A stretch of 64,000 nt of DNA from positions 173,571 to 237,570 of the forward strand of contig NZ_LVEM01000007.1 of the NCBI RefSeq assembly GCF_001641335.1, written 5' to 3'. A program made the position numbers and the translations under genes. This document shows, piece after piece, positions 44,079 through 53,046 of this stretch. Each line of letters opens with the position of its first letter. The first letter of the stretch is position 1. Under the pieces are notes generated by a model. That model did not search any database and was not told the origin of the DNA. It worked only from the letters and a program-made list of their open reading frames with translations. Source of the stretch: Bradyrhizobium stylosanthis (GTDB taxonomy: Bacteria > Pseudomonadota > Alphaproteobacteria > Rhizobiales > Xanthobacteraceae).

Positions 44079-45680
44079 CTACTCCGCCATCTCCACCGGT
44101 TGCGCCGTGCTCGGACCGGCCAGCGGCCGCTCCTCCATCATGATCAGGCAGAGCGCAGCGCCGGCCATCAGCGCGGTCGCGGCGCCGAAGACGTAGCGGA
44201 AGGCGTGGCGCATGTCCTCGGTGGGGATCGCCGGGATGCCGCCCGCGACGTGATGCTCGCCGGCGAGCGGCACGTCGGCGCCGAGCGCGATCAGCAGGAT
44301 CGCCGCGAAGGCCGCAACCGTGAACGAGGACATCAGCGAGCGGAAGAAATTCAGCGCGCCGGTGATGGTGCCGACTTGTGGGCGTTGGACCGAATTCTGG
44401 ATCGAGACCACGCAGACCGGGAAGGTGGTGCCGAGGCCGAGTGCAAACGCGCCCATCAGCGTCAGCAGCGCCCAAAGCGGCAAGGTGGTGACCGTGAGGC
44501 CGAGGCCGCACAGCGCGGCCCAGGACGTGCCGACGATGGCGACGCGCTTGTAGTGCTTGGCGCGCGCCATGGTGCGGCCGGCGATCGCCGCACCGCAGGT
44601 CGAGATCGCCGCGAGCGGGATCAGCGCAAGCCCCGCCTCGCTGGCGCTGAGATGGTAGACCGACTCGTAATAGAGCGGGAGCTGCACGGTCAGGCCCGTG
44701 ATCGCACCGAGCGCGCAGCCGCCGGCCATCAGGCCGAATGGCACGACCGATCCGCCGAGCAGCGGCAGCGGCAGGAACGGCTCGTCCGCACGACGCGCGT
44801 GCCATACGAAGCTGACGACGAGCGCGACCGCGCCGCCGAGCATCGCGAGCACGGTCGGCGAGAGCCAAGGGAAGCGCGTGCCGCCCCAGGTCAGCACCAG
44901 CATGAAGACGACCGCGGACGCCATCAGCAGCACGCCGCCGAGCCAGTCGACCTTGCGCTTGCGGTGGAACACCGGGATCTTCTTCATCTTCGGCAGCAGC
45001 AGCGCGAGCGCAGCAGCCGTGAGCGGCAGGTTGATCCAGAAGATCATCGACCAGTGCAGATGTTCGGCGAACACGCCGCCGATCACGGGGCCCAGAATGC
45101 CGCCGACCATCCAGACGCTGGAGAAATAGGCCTGGTACTGGCCGCGCTCGCGCGGTGAGACGACGTCGGAGATCACGGTCTGCACGACCGGCATGATGCC
45201 GCCGCCGCCGAGCCCCTGAAGGCCGCGGGCGAGGATCAGCATCGGCATGTTCGGCGCGATCGCGCACAGGATCGAGCCGGCCACGAACAGGCTGAGCGAG
45301 GTGATGATCATGGCCTTGCGGCCGTAGATGTCGCTGAGCGTGCCGAACACCGGCGCGACGGCGGTCGAGGCGAGCAGATAGGCAGTGATGACCCAGGACA
45401 GGTTCGAGACGTCCTGAAACTGGCGCCCGATGGTCGGCAGCGCGGTCGCGACGATGGTCTGGTCGAGCGCTGCCAGGAACATCGTCAGCATCAGGCTGAC
45501 GACAATGGTGCGGACCTCGTCGGAGGTCAGCGGCACCGGCGGCGCGATGGACGGGGCGTCATCGACGCTGATGACCTCGCTCGGAAGGCGGGACAGCTCT
45601 TCGGCGATATCGTCGGGCAATGCCTGGATGTCGGCAGAACTGCTCTGCCGGTCGAACTTGTTCATCTCGATCGGACGCAT
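44079..45680 (-). CDS. MFS multidrug efflux transporter, DHA2 (EmrB/QacA) type
   Basis: Proton-driven efflux pump of about 533 residues with 14 predicted membrane segments. Motif A appears as GTLSDIYGRKAM after TM2; motif C-like GGILGPVIGGVF and the DHA2 signature FLAALDQTIVATALPTIG near TM1 place it in the 14-TM drug:H+ antiporter family. The N-terminus before TM1 is unusually long (about 55 residues, acidic, EELSRLPSEVISVDD). ATG 45680 is used; ATG 45665 is an alternative. It converges with the hydrolase gene, leaving 20 bp. No membrane-fusion partner (EmrA-like) is adjacent. Substrate unknown. Confidence 0.9.
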   Translation of the reverse strand: MRPIEMNKFDRQSSSADIQALPDDIAEELSRLPSEVISVDDAPSIAPPVPLTSDEVRTIVVSLMLTMFLAALDQTIVATALPTIGRQFQDVSNLSWVITAYLLASTAVAPVFGTLSDIYGRKAMIITSLSLFVAGSILCAIAPNMPMLILARGLQGLGGGGIMPVVQTVISDVVSPRERGQYQAYFSSVWMVGGILGPVIGGVFAEHLHWSMIFWINLPLTAAALALLLPKMKKIPVFHRKRKVDWLGGVLLMASAVVFMLVLTWGGTRFPWLSPTVLAMLGGAVALVVSFVWHARRADEPFLPLPLLGGSVVPFGLMAGGCALGAITGLTVQLPLYYESVYHLSASEAGLALIPLAAISTCGAAIAGRTMARAKHYKRVAIVGTSWAALCGLGLTVTTLPLWALLTLMGAFALGLGTTFPVCVVSIQNSVQRPQVGTITGALNFFRSLMSSFTVAAFAAILLIALGADVPLAGEHHVAGGIPAIPTEDMRHAFRYVFGAATALMAGAALCLIMMEERPLAGPSTAQPVEMAE

Positions 45681-45818
45681 GGGCGGCGCAACGCCGCGAA
45701 GGATTCGTTCTATGCAGCCAATGTAGAGAGGAAAGTTCTTCCCGGGCAGGCACCGCCGCGCATGGGAGCATCCCACCCGCGGGTCATCCCGAACGCGTGA
45801 TCGCCAGTGTGCGGCGGG

Positions 45819-46334
45819 TCAGTCCTTCGGACGTCGCTTCAGGCGCGCCCGCTTCGGCAGCTGCGCCGGCCACTGCACGATGTGGTCCTCGAGATCCTCG
45901 TCGGGAATCTCCTCCTCGCTGCCCTCGACGCGGCCGCGCACGGAGACGCCGGCATCATGAACGGTGTTGGGATCGCCCGACACCAGCGGATGCCACCAAT
46001 AGAGGTCGCGCCCCTCGGCGACGAGCTTGTAGCCGCAGCTCGGCGGCAGCCAGTTCAGGGTGCGGACATTGGCCGGGGTCAGGCGGACGCAGTCCGGAAC
46101 CTTGTCGGAACGATTCGGGTAGTCCTTGCAGGCGCAGGTCGCGCCATCCAGCAGCTTGCAGCCGATATGGGTGAAATAGATCTGGCCGGTATCCTCGTCC
46201 TCGAGCTTGTTCAGGCAGCAGCGCCCACAGCCGTCGCACAGGCTTTCCCATTCGGCCGTCGACATCTCTTCCAACGTCTTGGTTTTCCAGAAGAATCCTT
46301 CCTGGCCTGAAGGTCGTTTGGGAGCTGCGGTCAT
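45819..46334 (-). CDS. YcgN/YkgJ-family cysteine cluster protein (UPF0260)
   Basis: Small cytoplasmic protein of 171 residues with the CxxCxxCC metal-cluster signature as LCDGCGRCCLNKLED near residue 33, followed by CKLLDGATCACKDYPNR and PDCVRLTP. These conserved cysteines probably bind zinc or an iron-sulphur cluster. Role in the cell is not established for the family. The start ATG 46334 gives MTAAPKRPSGQEGFFWKTK, with FFWKTKTLEEM matching family N-termini. It is divergent from the penicillin-binding protein gene across a 294-bp gap that holds a 6-bp GC hairpin (46384-46412) and no gene. Confidence 0.87.
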   Translation of the reverse strand: MTAAPKRPSGQEGFFWKTKTLEEMSTAEWESLCDGCGRCCLNKLEDEDTGQIYFTHIGCKLLDGATCACKDYPNRSDKVPDCVRLTPANVRTLNWLPPSCGYKLVAEGRDLYWWHPLVSGDPNTVHDAGVSVRGRVEGSEEEIPDEDLEDHIVQWPAQLPKRARLKRRPKD

Positions 46335-46628
46335 GCGTCTCAACAAGGTTCGAAAGAGCTACGGCTAACGCCATCTAGGGCGCGGGGGCATCAGGCTGCA
46401 AGCAACGCCCCCGTGAGACCCGTAATGAACCGGGGTCAATTAGGCCTGTTGTTCAAAATACCGAGCCTGACCATTGGTTTATAGGCCCTGCTCGGCTATT
46501 AGGAACAGCAAGTCCCCAAAGGACGCGAACCGGGCGCCTTGGGTTTGCCGCAACATTCCCGCAAGACGTCCCGATGCCGCCCCGGCCGGGTGCTTGAACG
46601 CTGTCGAAGCGAGCCTCAAGGGTTCTAG

Positions 46629-48920
46629 GTGGTTCAGAACACACCATCCAATTGGAAGAGCCGCGTCCGGAATTTCTTTCTGGACCTCGACGCGCGCATC
46701 GACTCCTCGCTGTTCTCCTCGGCCAAGGGCATCCGCGAGCTCTACGAGCGCTATTCGACCTTCATGGACCGCTTCTATGTCGGGCGGTGGAAGCGCTGGG
46801 TGTTCATCGAGCCGCTGTCGGAGGCTGCGACCCTCGGGCTCGGCGGCCTGGTGCTGATGCTCACCCTCGCCATCCCCGCCTTCCGCGAGACCGCGGACGA
46901 GGACTGGCTGAAGAAGTCCGATCTGGCGGTCAGCTTCCTCGACCGCTACGGCAACCCGATCGGCAGCCGCGGCATCAAGCACAACGACTCCATTCCGCTG
47001 GAAGATTTTCCGGACGTCCTGATCAAGGCGACGCTGGCGACCGAAGACCGCCGCTTCTACGAGCATTTCGGCATCGACATCGCCGGCACCGCGCGCGCGC
47101 TCGTCACCAACGCGCAAGCCGGCGGCGTGCGCCAGGGCGGCTCCTCGATCACGCAGCAGCTCGCCAAGAACCTGTTCCTGAGCAACGAGCGCACCATCGA
47201 GCGCAAGGTCAACGAGGCCTTCCTCGCCGTCTGGCTGGAATGGCGCCTGACCAAGAACGAGATTCTCAAGCTCTATCTCGACCGCGCTTACATGGGCGGC
47301 GGCACCTTCGGCGTCGACGGCGCGGCGCACTTCTATTTCAACAAGTCGGCGCGCGACGTGACACTGGCGGAAGCGGCGATGCTCGCCGGCCTGTTCAAGG
47401 CGCCGACCAAATACGCCCCGCACATCAACCTGCCCGCCGCGCGCGCCCGCGCCAACGTCGTGCTCGACAACCTCGTCGATGCCGGCTTCATGACCGAGGG
47501 CCAGGTGTTCGGCGCCCGCCGCAATCCCGCCTTCGCCGTCGACCGCCGCGACGAGGCCTCGCCGAACTACTATCTCGACTACGCCTTCGACGAGATGCGC
47601 AAGCTGGTCGACACCTTCCCGAAGTCCTACACCGAGCGCGTCTTCGTGGTGCGGCTCGCGATCGACACCAACGTGCAGAAGGCGGCCGAAGACGCCATCG
47701 AGAACCAGCTCCGCCAGTTCGGCCGCGACTATCACGCGACGCAGGCGGCGACCGTCGTCTCCGATCTCGACGGCGGCATCCGCGCCATGGTCGGCGGACG
47801 TGACTATGGCGCCAGCCAGTTCAACCGCGCCACCGACGCCTATCGCCAGCCCGGCTCCTCGTTCAAGCCCTACGTCTACACCACGGCACTCCTCAACGGC
47901 TTCACGCCGAACTCGATCGTGGTCGACGGCCCGGTCTGCATCGGCAATTGGTGTCCGCAGAACTATGGCCATTCCTATTCCGGCTCGGTGACGCTGACGC
48001 AGGCGATCACGCGCTCGATCAACGTGGTGCCGGTGAAGCTCTCGATCGCGATCGGCCAGAAGGAGCAGCCGAAGGCGCCGAACCCCGCCAAGATCGGCCG
48101 CGCCAAGATCGTCGAGGTCGCGCGCCGCTTCGGCCTCAAGGCGCCGCTGCCCGACACGCCGTCACTGCCGATCGGTTCGGACGAAGTCACCGTGCTCGAG
48201 CATGCCGTGGCCTATGTGACCTTCCCCAATCGCGGCCGGGCCGTGACGCCGCACTCCGTGCTGGAGGTGCGTACCGGCGCCGGCGATCTGGTCTGGCGCT
48301 GGGATCGCGACGGCCCGAAGCCGCGGCAGGCGATCCCGGCGAACATCGCCGCCGACATGGCGGGCATGATGAGCCACGTCGTCAGCGAAGGCACCGCGCG
48401 CCGCGCAGCGCTCGACGGCATTCCGACCGCGGGCAAGACCGGCACGACCAATGCGTATCGCGACGCCTGGTTCGTCGGCTACACCGGCAATTTCAGCTGC
48501 GCGGTGTGGTACGGCAACGACGACTACTCGCCGACCAACCGGATGACCGGCGGCTCGCTGCCGGCGCAGACCTGGCACGACATCATGGTCGCCGCGCATC
48601 AGGGCGTCGAGGTCCGCGAGATCCCCGGCATCGGCATGGGCCAGAAGCTGCCGCCGCAGCCGAAGGACGCGAACGCGCAGGCCAGCGCGGCGCCGAAGGT
48701 GCTGGAGACCAAGCCTGGCCCGCCGCCCGTGCTGACCAAGCGCGGCGCCGACATCTTGGTACGCGTCGAGAAGCTGCTGGATGACGCCGCCAAGACCGCG
48801 ACCAAATCAACCAGCAACGACACCAAGGCGGCCAAGCCGTCCTCGTCGACGAGCGCGCTCGCCTTCCCGCAGAATTACGCGGAAGAGAATGCGAACGCAT
48901 CCGCCCCGCGCAAGAACTGA
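46629..48920 (+). CDS. Class A penicillin-binding protein (bifunctional transglycosylase/transpeptidase)
   Basis: Peptidoglycan synthase of 763 residues anchored by one membrane segment near 66-85. The glycosyltransferase domain has ATEDRRFYEHFGID with the catalytic Glu, QGGSSITQQLAKNLFL and RKVNEAFLAVWLE. The transpeptidase domain has the three active-site motifs: SSFK in QPGSSFKPYVY near 415, SIN in TRSINVVPVK near 460, and KTG in TAGKTGTTNA near 600. An Ala/Lys-rich disordered tail follows. The start is a GTG with only a weak ribosome binding site. It is the PBP1A/1C-like housekeeping type, and the next gene starts 9 bp downstream. Confidence 0.93.
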   Translation: MVQNTPSNWKSRVRNFFLDLDARIDSSLFSSAKGIRELYERYSTFMDRFYVGRWKRWVFIEPLSEAATLGLGGLVLMLTLAIPAFRETADEDWLKKSDLAVSFLDRYGNPIGSRGIKHNDSIPLEDFPDVLIKATLATEDRRFYEHFGIDIAGTARALVTNAQAGGVRQGGSSITQQLAKNLFLSNERTIERKVNEAFLAVWLEWRLTKNEILKLYLDRAYMGGGTFGVDGAAHFYFNKSARDVTLAEAAMLAGLFKAPTKYAPHINLPAARARANVVLDNLVDAGFMTEGQVFGARRNPAFAVDRRDEASPNYYLDYAFDEMRKLVDTFPKSYTERVFVVRLAIDTNVQKAAEDAIENQLRQFGRDYHATQAATVVSDLDGGIRAMVGGRDYGASQFNRATDAYRQPGSSFKPYVYTTALLNGFTPNSIVVDGPVCIGNWCPQNYGHSYSGSVTLTQAITRSINVVPVKLSIAIGQKEQPKAPNPAKIGRAKIVEVARRFGLKAPLPDTPSLPIGSDEVTVLEHAVAYVTFPNRGRAVTPHSVLEVRTGAGDLVWRWDRDGPKPRQAIPANIAADMAGMMSHVVSEGTARRAALDGIPTAGKTGTTNAYRDAWFVGYTGNFSCAVWYGNDDYSPTNRMTGGSLPAQTWHDIMVAAHQGVEVREIPGIGMGQKLPPQPKDANAQASAAPKVLETKPGPPPVLTKRGADILVRVEKLLDDAAKTATKSTSNDTKAAKPSSSTSALAFPQNYAEENANASAPRKN

Positions 48921-48929
48921 TCGAAACCC

Positions 48930-49508
48930 GTGCGGCTGATCCTGATCACATTGACGGCCCTCCTGCTCGCGACCGTGGTCGGCGTCGGCGCCACCTGGAT
49001 GACGACGACGCGCGGCACCGAGATCGGCGCGCTGACCATCGGCGCCTGGACCGCGCGGCCGCGCACCGGCACCGCCGACGTCGATCCCTATTCGCGCGCC
49101 ACCATCGTGCGCAACGGCGAGCTGCCGATCGGCACCGGCGACGGCGTCGCCTTCACCGCCACAGCCGACGACAAGAAGAAGGCGCTCGACGGCCGCTGCG
49201 ACGTCATCGTCTCCGGCGTGACGCCGCCGGCGCGGTTCTGGACGCTGACGCTGTACGACCGCAAGGGTCATCTCGTCGCCAATTCGCTCCAGCGCTACGG
49301 CTTCACCAGCCAGGAGATCGTACGCGGCTCCGACGGCTCGTTCGAGATCCGCATCGCCTCGCGCTCGCGCGCCGGCAACTGGCTGCCGACCGGCGGCATC
49401 GAGCGCTACGCGCTGATGCTCCGCCTCTACGACACGCCGGTCGGCGTTGCGACGCGCACCCAGCGCGATGCGCCGATGCCCACCATCTCGACGGTGGGCT
49501 GCTCATGA
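48930..49508 (+). CDS. DUF1214 domain membrane-anchored protein
   Basis: Protein of 192 residues: N-terminal membrane segment (residues 2-22, LILITLTALLLATVVGVGA), then a DUF1214 domain (ARFWTLTLYDRKGHLVAN, RYGFTSQEIVRG, NWLPTGGIERYALMLRLYDTP). The FWTLTLYD and NWLPT patterns are the family's signature. GTG start at 48930, 9 bp after the penicillin-binding protein gene; its stop overlaps the next ATG in ATGA. In many bacteria DUF1254 and DUF1214 occur as two halves of one larger protein; here they are separate genes. Biochemical function of either domain is not established. Confidence 0.83.
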   Translation: MRLILITLTALLLATVVGVGATWMTTTRGTEIGALTIGAWTARPRTGTADVDPYSRATIVRNGELPIGTGDGVAFTATADDKKKALDGRCDVIVSGVTPPARFWTLTLYDRKGHLVANSLQRYGFTSQEIVRGSDGSFEIRIASRSRAGNWLPTGGIERYALMLRLYDTPVGVATRTQRDAPMPTISTVGCS

Positions 49509-50089
49509 TCCGCCTGGTCTTCACCATCGTTGCCGGCGTGGTGCTGGGCCTCGTGGTCCATCTCGTCAGCGTGCTGGCGCTGCCGCGGATCGCGACGCAG
49601 GATGCCTATTCGCGGCTGACGCCGATGACCAAGCTGAACGGCGTCACCCAGCTTCCCCTCGCCGATCCGCAGACCTCGCCGATGCCGTTCATGGATCCGG
49701 CCTTCGCGCTCGCGATCTGCCGCTACGACCTCTCGGGCGGGCCGATCAAGCTGACGGTGCCGGTGAGCCAGGCCTATACCTCGGTGTCGTTCTACACCCG
49801 CAACGAGATCGCCTATTACGCCATCAACGATCGCTCGGCGGGCCGCAAGGTGATCGAGCTCGACCTGATGACGGAAGCGCAGCACAACGAGCTGCCCGAA
49901 GACGAAGAGGTCACCGCGGCCGACCGCCTGATCATCGACTCCCCCAGCACCACCGGCCTGATCGTGATGAAGGCACTCGCCGCCGAGCCCGGCCTGATGC
50001 CGCAGGCCCAGGCGACGCTGCAAGCCGCGACCTGCGGCCCGCAGACCGAGCCGCCCGCCAAGGCCGAGGCGCCGCGCGGACGGCGCTGA
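49505..50089 (+). CDS. DUF1254 domain membrane-anchored protein
   Basis: Protein of 194 residues with an N-terminal membrane segment (residues 3-24), then a DUF1254 domain (QDAYSRLTPMTKLNG, FMDPAFALAICRYDLSGG, SVSFYTRNEIAYYAIND). The C-terminal tail is Pro/Ala/Arg-rich. Its ATG overlaps the stop of the DUF1214 gene, so the two are coupled and probably form a complex at the membrane. They follow a penicillin-binding protein, which hints at an envelope role, but this is context only. Confidence 0.83.
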   Translation: MIRLVFTIVAGVVLGLVVHLVSVLALPRIATQDAYSRLTPMTKLNGVTQLPLADPQTSPMPFMDPAFALAICRYDLSGGPIKLTVPVSQAYTSVSFYTRNEIAYYAINDRSAGRKVIELDLMTEAQHNELPEDEEVTAADRLIIDSPSTTGLIVMKALAAEPGLMPQAQATLQAATCGPQTEPPAKAEAPRGRR

Positions 50090-50201
50090 GCGTAGCTGTC
50101 TCGGACAGCCTCAGGACAAAGTTGCGAAAACAACCCCATGCACAGTAGCGGGGGCATTGGAATCATTGGGGCTCTTCGGCTCGATGATGGCGAGGCTGCC
50201 G

Positions 50202-50217
50202 GCCGTGCATGCACGGC
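50202..50217. promoter_or_regulatory. Perfect 16-bp palindrome in a convergent gap
   Basis: GCCGTGCATGCACGGC is a perfect palindrome without a loop, inside the 250-bp gap between the DUF1254 gene (ends 50089) and the methyltransferase gene (ends 50340). I see no gene in this gap. It could be part of a bidirectional terminator or a protein-binding site; there is no flanking T-tract. Confidence 0.35.
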
Positions 50218-50339
50218 GTTGACGTGTCGGGCAAAACACGTGAACGCACGCGCGAACCAGTCCGTCGCAGCTTTTTTGTCTCAGGGCGCAGCCTTCCCTC
50301 GTCGACAACTTCAAGAGACCGTCGTCGCTCTGCCTGACA

Positions 50340-50966
50340 TCAGAACGTGACCTCCGGAGATTGCACTTCGTCATCCCGACCGACCCGCAGCTTGGGACGA
50401 CGCCGAATGCGATAGACCGATGCCGGGGGAATATTAAGCGCCGTTCGCCCGACCAGGCTGGCCTTCAGCCCGAGGCGATCGAGAATCGGCCGAGGCACCG
50501 GGCAGCGCGGTCCGTAGGTGAACTGGTAGAGCGTACCGCCCCCCTGCATGTGGCGGAAGACCCCACTCAGGATCGCGATCACCTTGCGCGGCGACATCGA
50601 CAACAGCGGAAGGCCGCTCACGACAGCCGAGGCTGGCGCCATGAACAGCTCATACTGGGAGAGCTGGCGCGCATCCATCCAAAGCACGCGCGCTCTCGGG
50701 AAGCGTTCCTGCAAAAGGCGGACGAAATCCGAACCGTATTCGACCAGCAGCAAGTCGCGCTCCGGCACGCCACGCCGGAGCAGCGCCCTGGTGAAGATGC
50801 CTGTCCCCGGCCCGAGTTCAATCACGGGCCCGGTGCCCGGCACGATCTCTTGCGTCATCAGGCGTGCGAGCGACTGGCCCGATGGCGCGATCGCGGAGAC
50901 CTGCCACGGATTGGAAACGTATGAGCGGAAGAACTGGAAGAAATCTGCAACAGCGGTGGCGTTCAT
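50340..50966 (-). CDS. PmtA-like S-adenosylmethionine-dependent methyltransferase
   Basis: Soluble methyltransferase of 208 residues. The SAM-binding motif I is PVIELGPGTGIFTRALL near residue 48, with LLLVEYGSDFVRLL (motif II, acidic residue binding the ribose) and AVVSGLPLLSMSP (motif IV). The FRSYVSNPWQVSAIAPSG opening and YQFTYGPRCPVP segment match rhizobial phospholipid N-methyltransferases, which make phosphatidylcholine from phosphatidylethanolamine. Bradyrhizobium is known to have several such paralogues; the exact substrate cannot be told. ATG 50966 is chosen over 50972 because AGAGG is then correctly spaced. Confidence 0.85.
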   Translation of the reverse strand: MNATAVADFFQFFRSYVSNPWQVSAIAPSGQSLARLMTQEIVPGTGPVIELGPGTGIFTRALLRRGVPERDLLLVEYGSDFVRLLQERFPRARVLWMDARQLSQYELFMAPASAVVSGLPLLSMSPRKVIAILSGVFRHMQGGGTLYQFTYGPRCPVPRPILDRLGLKASLVGRTALNIPPASVYRIRRRPKLRVGRDDEVQSPEVTF

Positions 50967-51027
50967 CACCATCCTCTTTCCGTGCGCGGATGAGCAAACG
51001 GACCCGGTTCGATGGACAAGGGCTCAG

Positions 51028-51876
51028 CTAGGACGCGATGTTGTGCTGCCTCGCCTCGCCTTGAGCGGCGTTGGAGTCGGTCTCCCACGCCTCCCACGTC
51101 GCGAGACGATCCGCGTAGGCGGCGCGGGCGCGCGGCAGCCCCTCGGTCCCGACGAAGAAACGCAGCGGAGGATTCTCCGCGTCGACGATCTTCAGGATTG
51201 CGTCTGCGGTCGCTTCCGGCTCGCCGAATTCAAGCTTGGCGCCTGCCGCAAACACCTCCGCCCGCGTGTTGCTGTAGGCATTGATGACCGGCGAGATCCG
51301 GAGCGAGGCCATGCTGGCGAAGCCGGTCGCGTAGGCGCCGGGCTCGAGCAGCGTGACCTTGAGGCCGAAGTCCTTGACCTCCTGCGCCAAGCTCTCATGA
51401 AGAGCTTCGATCGCGAACTTCGAGGCATTGTAGAATCCGGTGATGGGACCGGCGACGATGCCGGCAACGCTCGACACGCCGATGATATGGCCGCTGCGCT
51501 GGCGCCGCAGCAGCGGAAGCGCGGCCTGGATGACGCGAAGGGTGCCGAAGAAATTTGTGTCGAACTCGGCGCGGACGTCAGCCTCGTGCGCTTCTTCGAT
51601 CGCTCCGACCAGCGCGTAGCCGGCATTGTTGAGGACGACGTCGAGCTGTCCGAAATGCGTGTAAGCCCTTGTCACGGCATTCTGGACCGCTTGGGCATTG
51701 GTGACGTCGAGCGCAAGCGGCAACACCGCATCACCATAGCTTGCTGCAAGGTCGGCGACATCGGCCAGAATGCGAGCGGTGGCCGCGACCTTGTCGCCAC
51801 GCTTGAGAGCAGCCTCCGCCCAGACGCGACCAAAGCCGCGGGATGCTCCGGTGATGAACCAGACTTTGCCTGACAT
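51028..51876 (-). CDS. Short-chain dehydrogenase/reductase
   Basis: Classical SDR of 282 residues. The cofactor motif is FITGASRGFGRVWAE at the N-terminus, NNAG is present in VVLNNAGYALVG, and the catalytic Ser and Tyr-Lys are in SSVAGIVAG and FYNASKFAIEAL. ALDVTN after strand 3 fits NADP(H)/NAD binding with an acidic Asp in the DV motif. The start ATG 51876 gives MSGKVWFITGAS, the family N-terminus; the longer frame to 51981 is not supported. It lies 145 bp downstream of the AraC regulator on the same strand. Confidence 0.92.
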   Translation of the reverse strand: MSGKVWFITGASRGFGRVWAEAALKRGDKVAATARILADVADLAASYGDAVLPLALDVTNAQAVQNAVTRAYTHFGQLDVVLNNAGYALVGAIEEAHEADVRAEFDTNFFGTLRVIQAALPLLRRQRSGHIIGVSSVAGIVAGPITGFYNASKFAIEALHESLAQEVKDFGLKVTLLEPGAYATGFASMASLRISPVINAYSNTRAEVFAAGAKLEFGEPEATADAILKIVDAENPPLRFFVGTEGLPRARAAYADRLATWEAWETDSNAAQGEARQHNIAS

Positions 51877-52021
51877 GCGATATTCCTTGGTGAGTGGGCT
51901 TGATCTTGCCGGGCCGTCGTACCGCGATCCGTCGCAACCGGCAGTCGCAAGGCGCGCCAACGAAGTTGCCGCAGGCGCCAATGAAGACGCAGAAGCGAAC
52001 CGGATGGCGTTGCCCGAATCG

Positions 52022-53038
52022 TCAGTGAATCTTGTTGCCGTGCAGCTCGCGCCAGCGGCTCGGCGTCACGCCTTCCCAGTACCGGAACGCGCGATAGAAG
52101 GAGCTCGCATCCTGGTAGCCCAGGAGGCAGGCGACCTCGTCGATGTCGGCCGTGGGATCCGACAGAAGCTGCCGTCCGAGCTCCTGACGCGCTTCGACGA
52201 GGAGCTCGCGGAAGCTCGCACCTTCCTCGGTGATGCGACGCTGAAGGGTCCGCTCGCTCAGGCCGAGATCGCGCGCCACGTCTGACAATTCCGGCCGACC
52301 GCTAGCAAGGCTCCGCTTGAGGACCACCTTCACCTGCTCCCTGACGGAGCTGCGCGCCTGCAGCTCACCCAATGCCGATGCCAGCGCGGGCGTGAGGATC
52401 TCGAGCAGTTCCTGATTGTGGCCCGGAAACGGACGATCGAGGTCGGCCGGATTGAGGATCAGCAGGTTACGCGCCGCGCCATAGCGGATCAGACATTCGA
52501 AATACCTGTGGTGGTCGTCGCTCTTTGGACGAGGACGAACCAGCTCCACCCGCTTCGGCGTAAGGTGCTGTCCCGTACCACGACGCCCGAGTTCGACCAG
52601 CGACGCGAAGGTCACATCGGTCGAGATCGCGGGCTCCGGATCGGTCGCGTACGGCCACTCCACCGTAACGACACACTCGTCCTTGGTCTCCTTGACCTGT
52701 AGCTGCTCGGGCGAGCACAGCCGCTTGAAGCGGGCAATGCGGAGCAGTCCGTCGCGATAGTCCCTTGCGTAGAACGCAGCGAGGCTCGACGGCGGATGGA
52801 CCGCGGTCTCGACGCTCCGGACCAGCATCAAGCCGAGCCCCGGCTCCGGCTTCAGCTCCTCGAGCGCTCTCCAGAGCGCAAAATATTGCGCCGTCGTGAC
52901 CTGCCCCTGATCGTTCAGGTGTAAGGTCGCCGGCAGTTTCGCCTGCCGCAACAGCACGGCCGGCGGCACACCGACATGCTCAACCGCCTGCCAAAAGGCT
53001 CGGGGGACCTTGCATCTGTCTGCCGCTATTCCGCTCAT
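52022..53038 (-). CDS. AraC-family regulator with arabinose-binding-like N-domain
   Basis: Regulator of 338 residues. The N-terminal two thirds resemble the AraC_binding_like domain seen in OruR/ArgR-type and QuiR-like regulators (VEHVGVPPAVLLRQAKLPA, LALVRSVETA-type segment, VELGRRGTGQHLTPKRVEL). The C-terminal helix-turn-helix pair reads LSDVARDLGLSERTLQRRI and IDEVACLLGYQDASSFYRAFRYWEG. It lies 8 bp after the second SDR gene and upstream of the first, so all three are probably coregulated. Inducer unknown. Confidence 0.9.
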   Translation of the reverse strand: MSGIAADRCKVPRAFWQAVEHVGVPPAVLLRQAKLPATLHLNDQGQVTTAQYFALWRALEELKPEPGLGLMLVRSVETAVHPPSSLAAFYARDYRDGLLRIARFKRLCSPEQLQVKETKDECVVTVEWPYATDPEPAISTDVTFASLVELGRRGTGQHLTPKRVELVRPRPKSDDHHRYFECLIRYGAARNLLILNPADLDRPFPGHNQELLEILTPALASALGELQARSSVREQVKVVLKRSLASGRPELSDVARDLGLSERTLQRRITEEGASFRELLVEARQELGRQLLSDPTADIDEVACLLGYQDASSFYRAFRYWEGVTPSRWRELHGNKIH

Positions 53039-53046
53039 GACTGATC

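Noticed and set aside
50138..50350. 70-codon plus-strand frame in the convergent gap
   Set aside because: It overlaps the palindrome and the end of the methyltransferase gene; composition is not gene-like.
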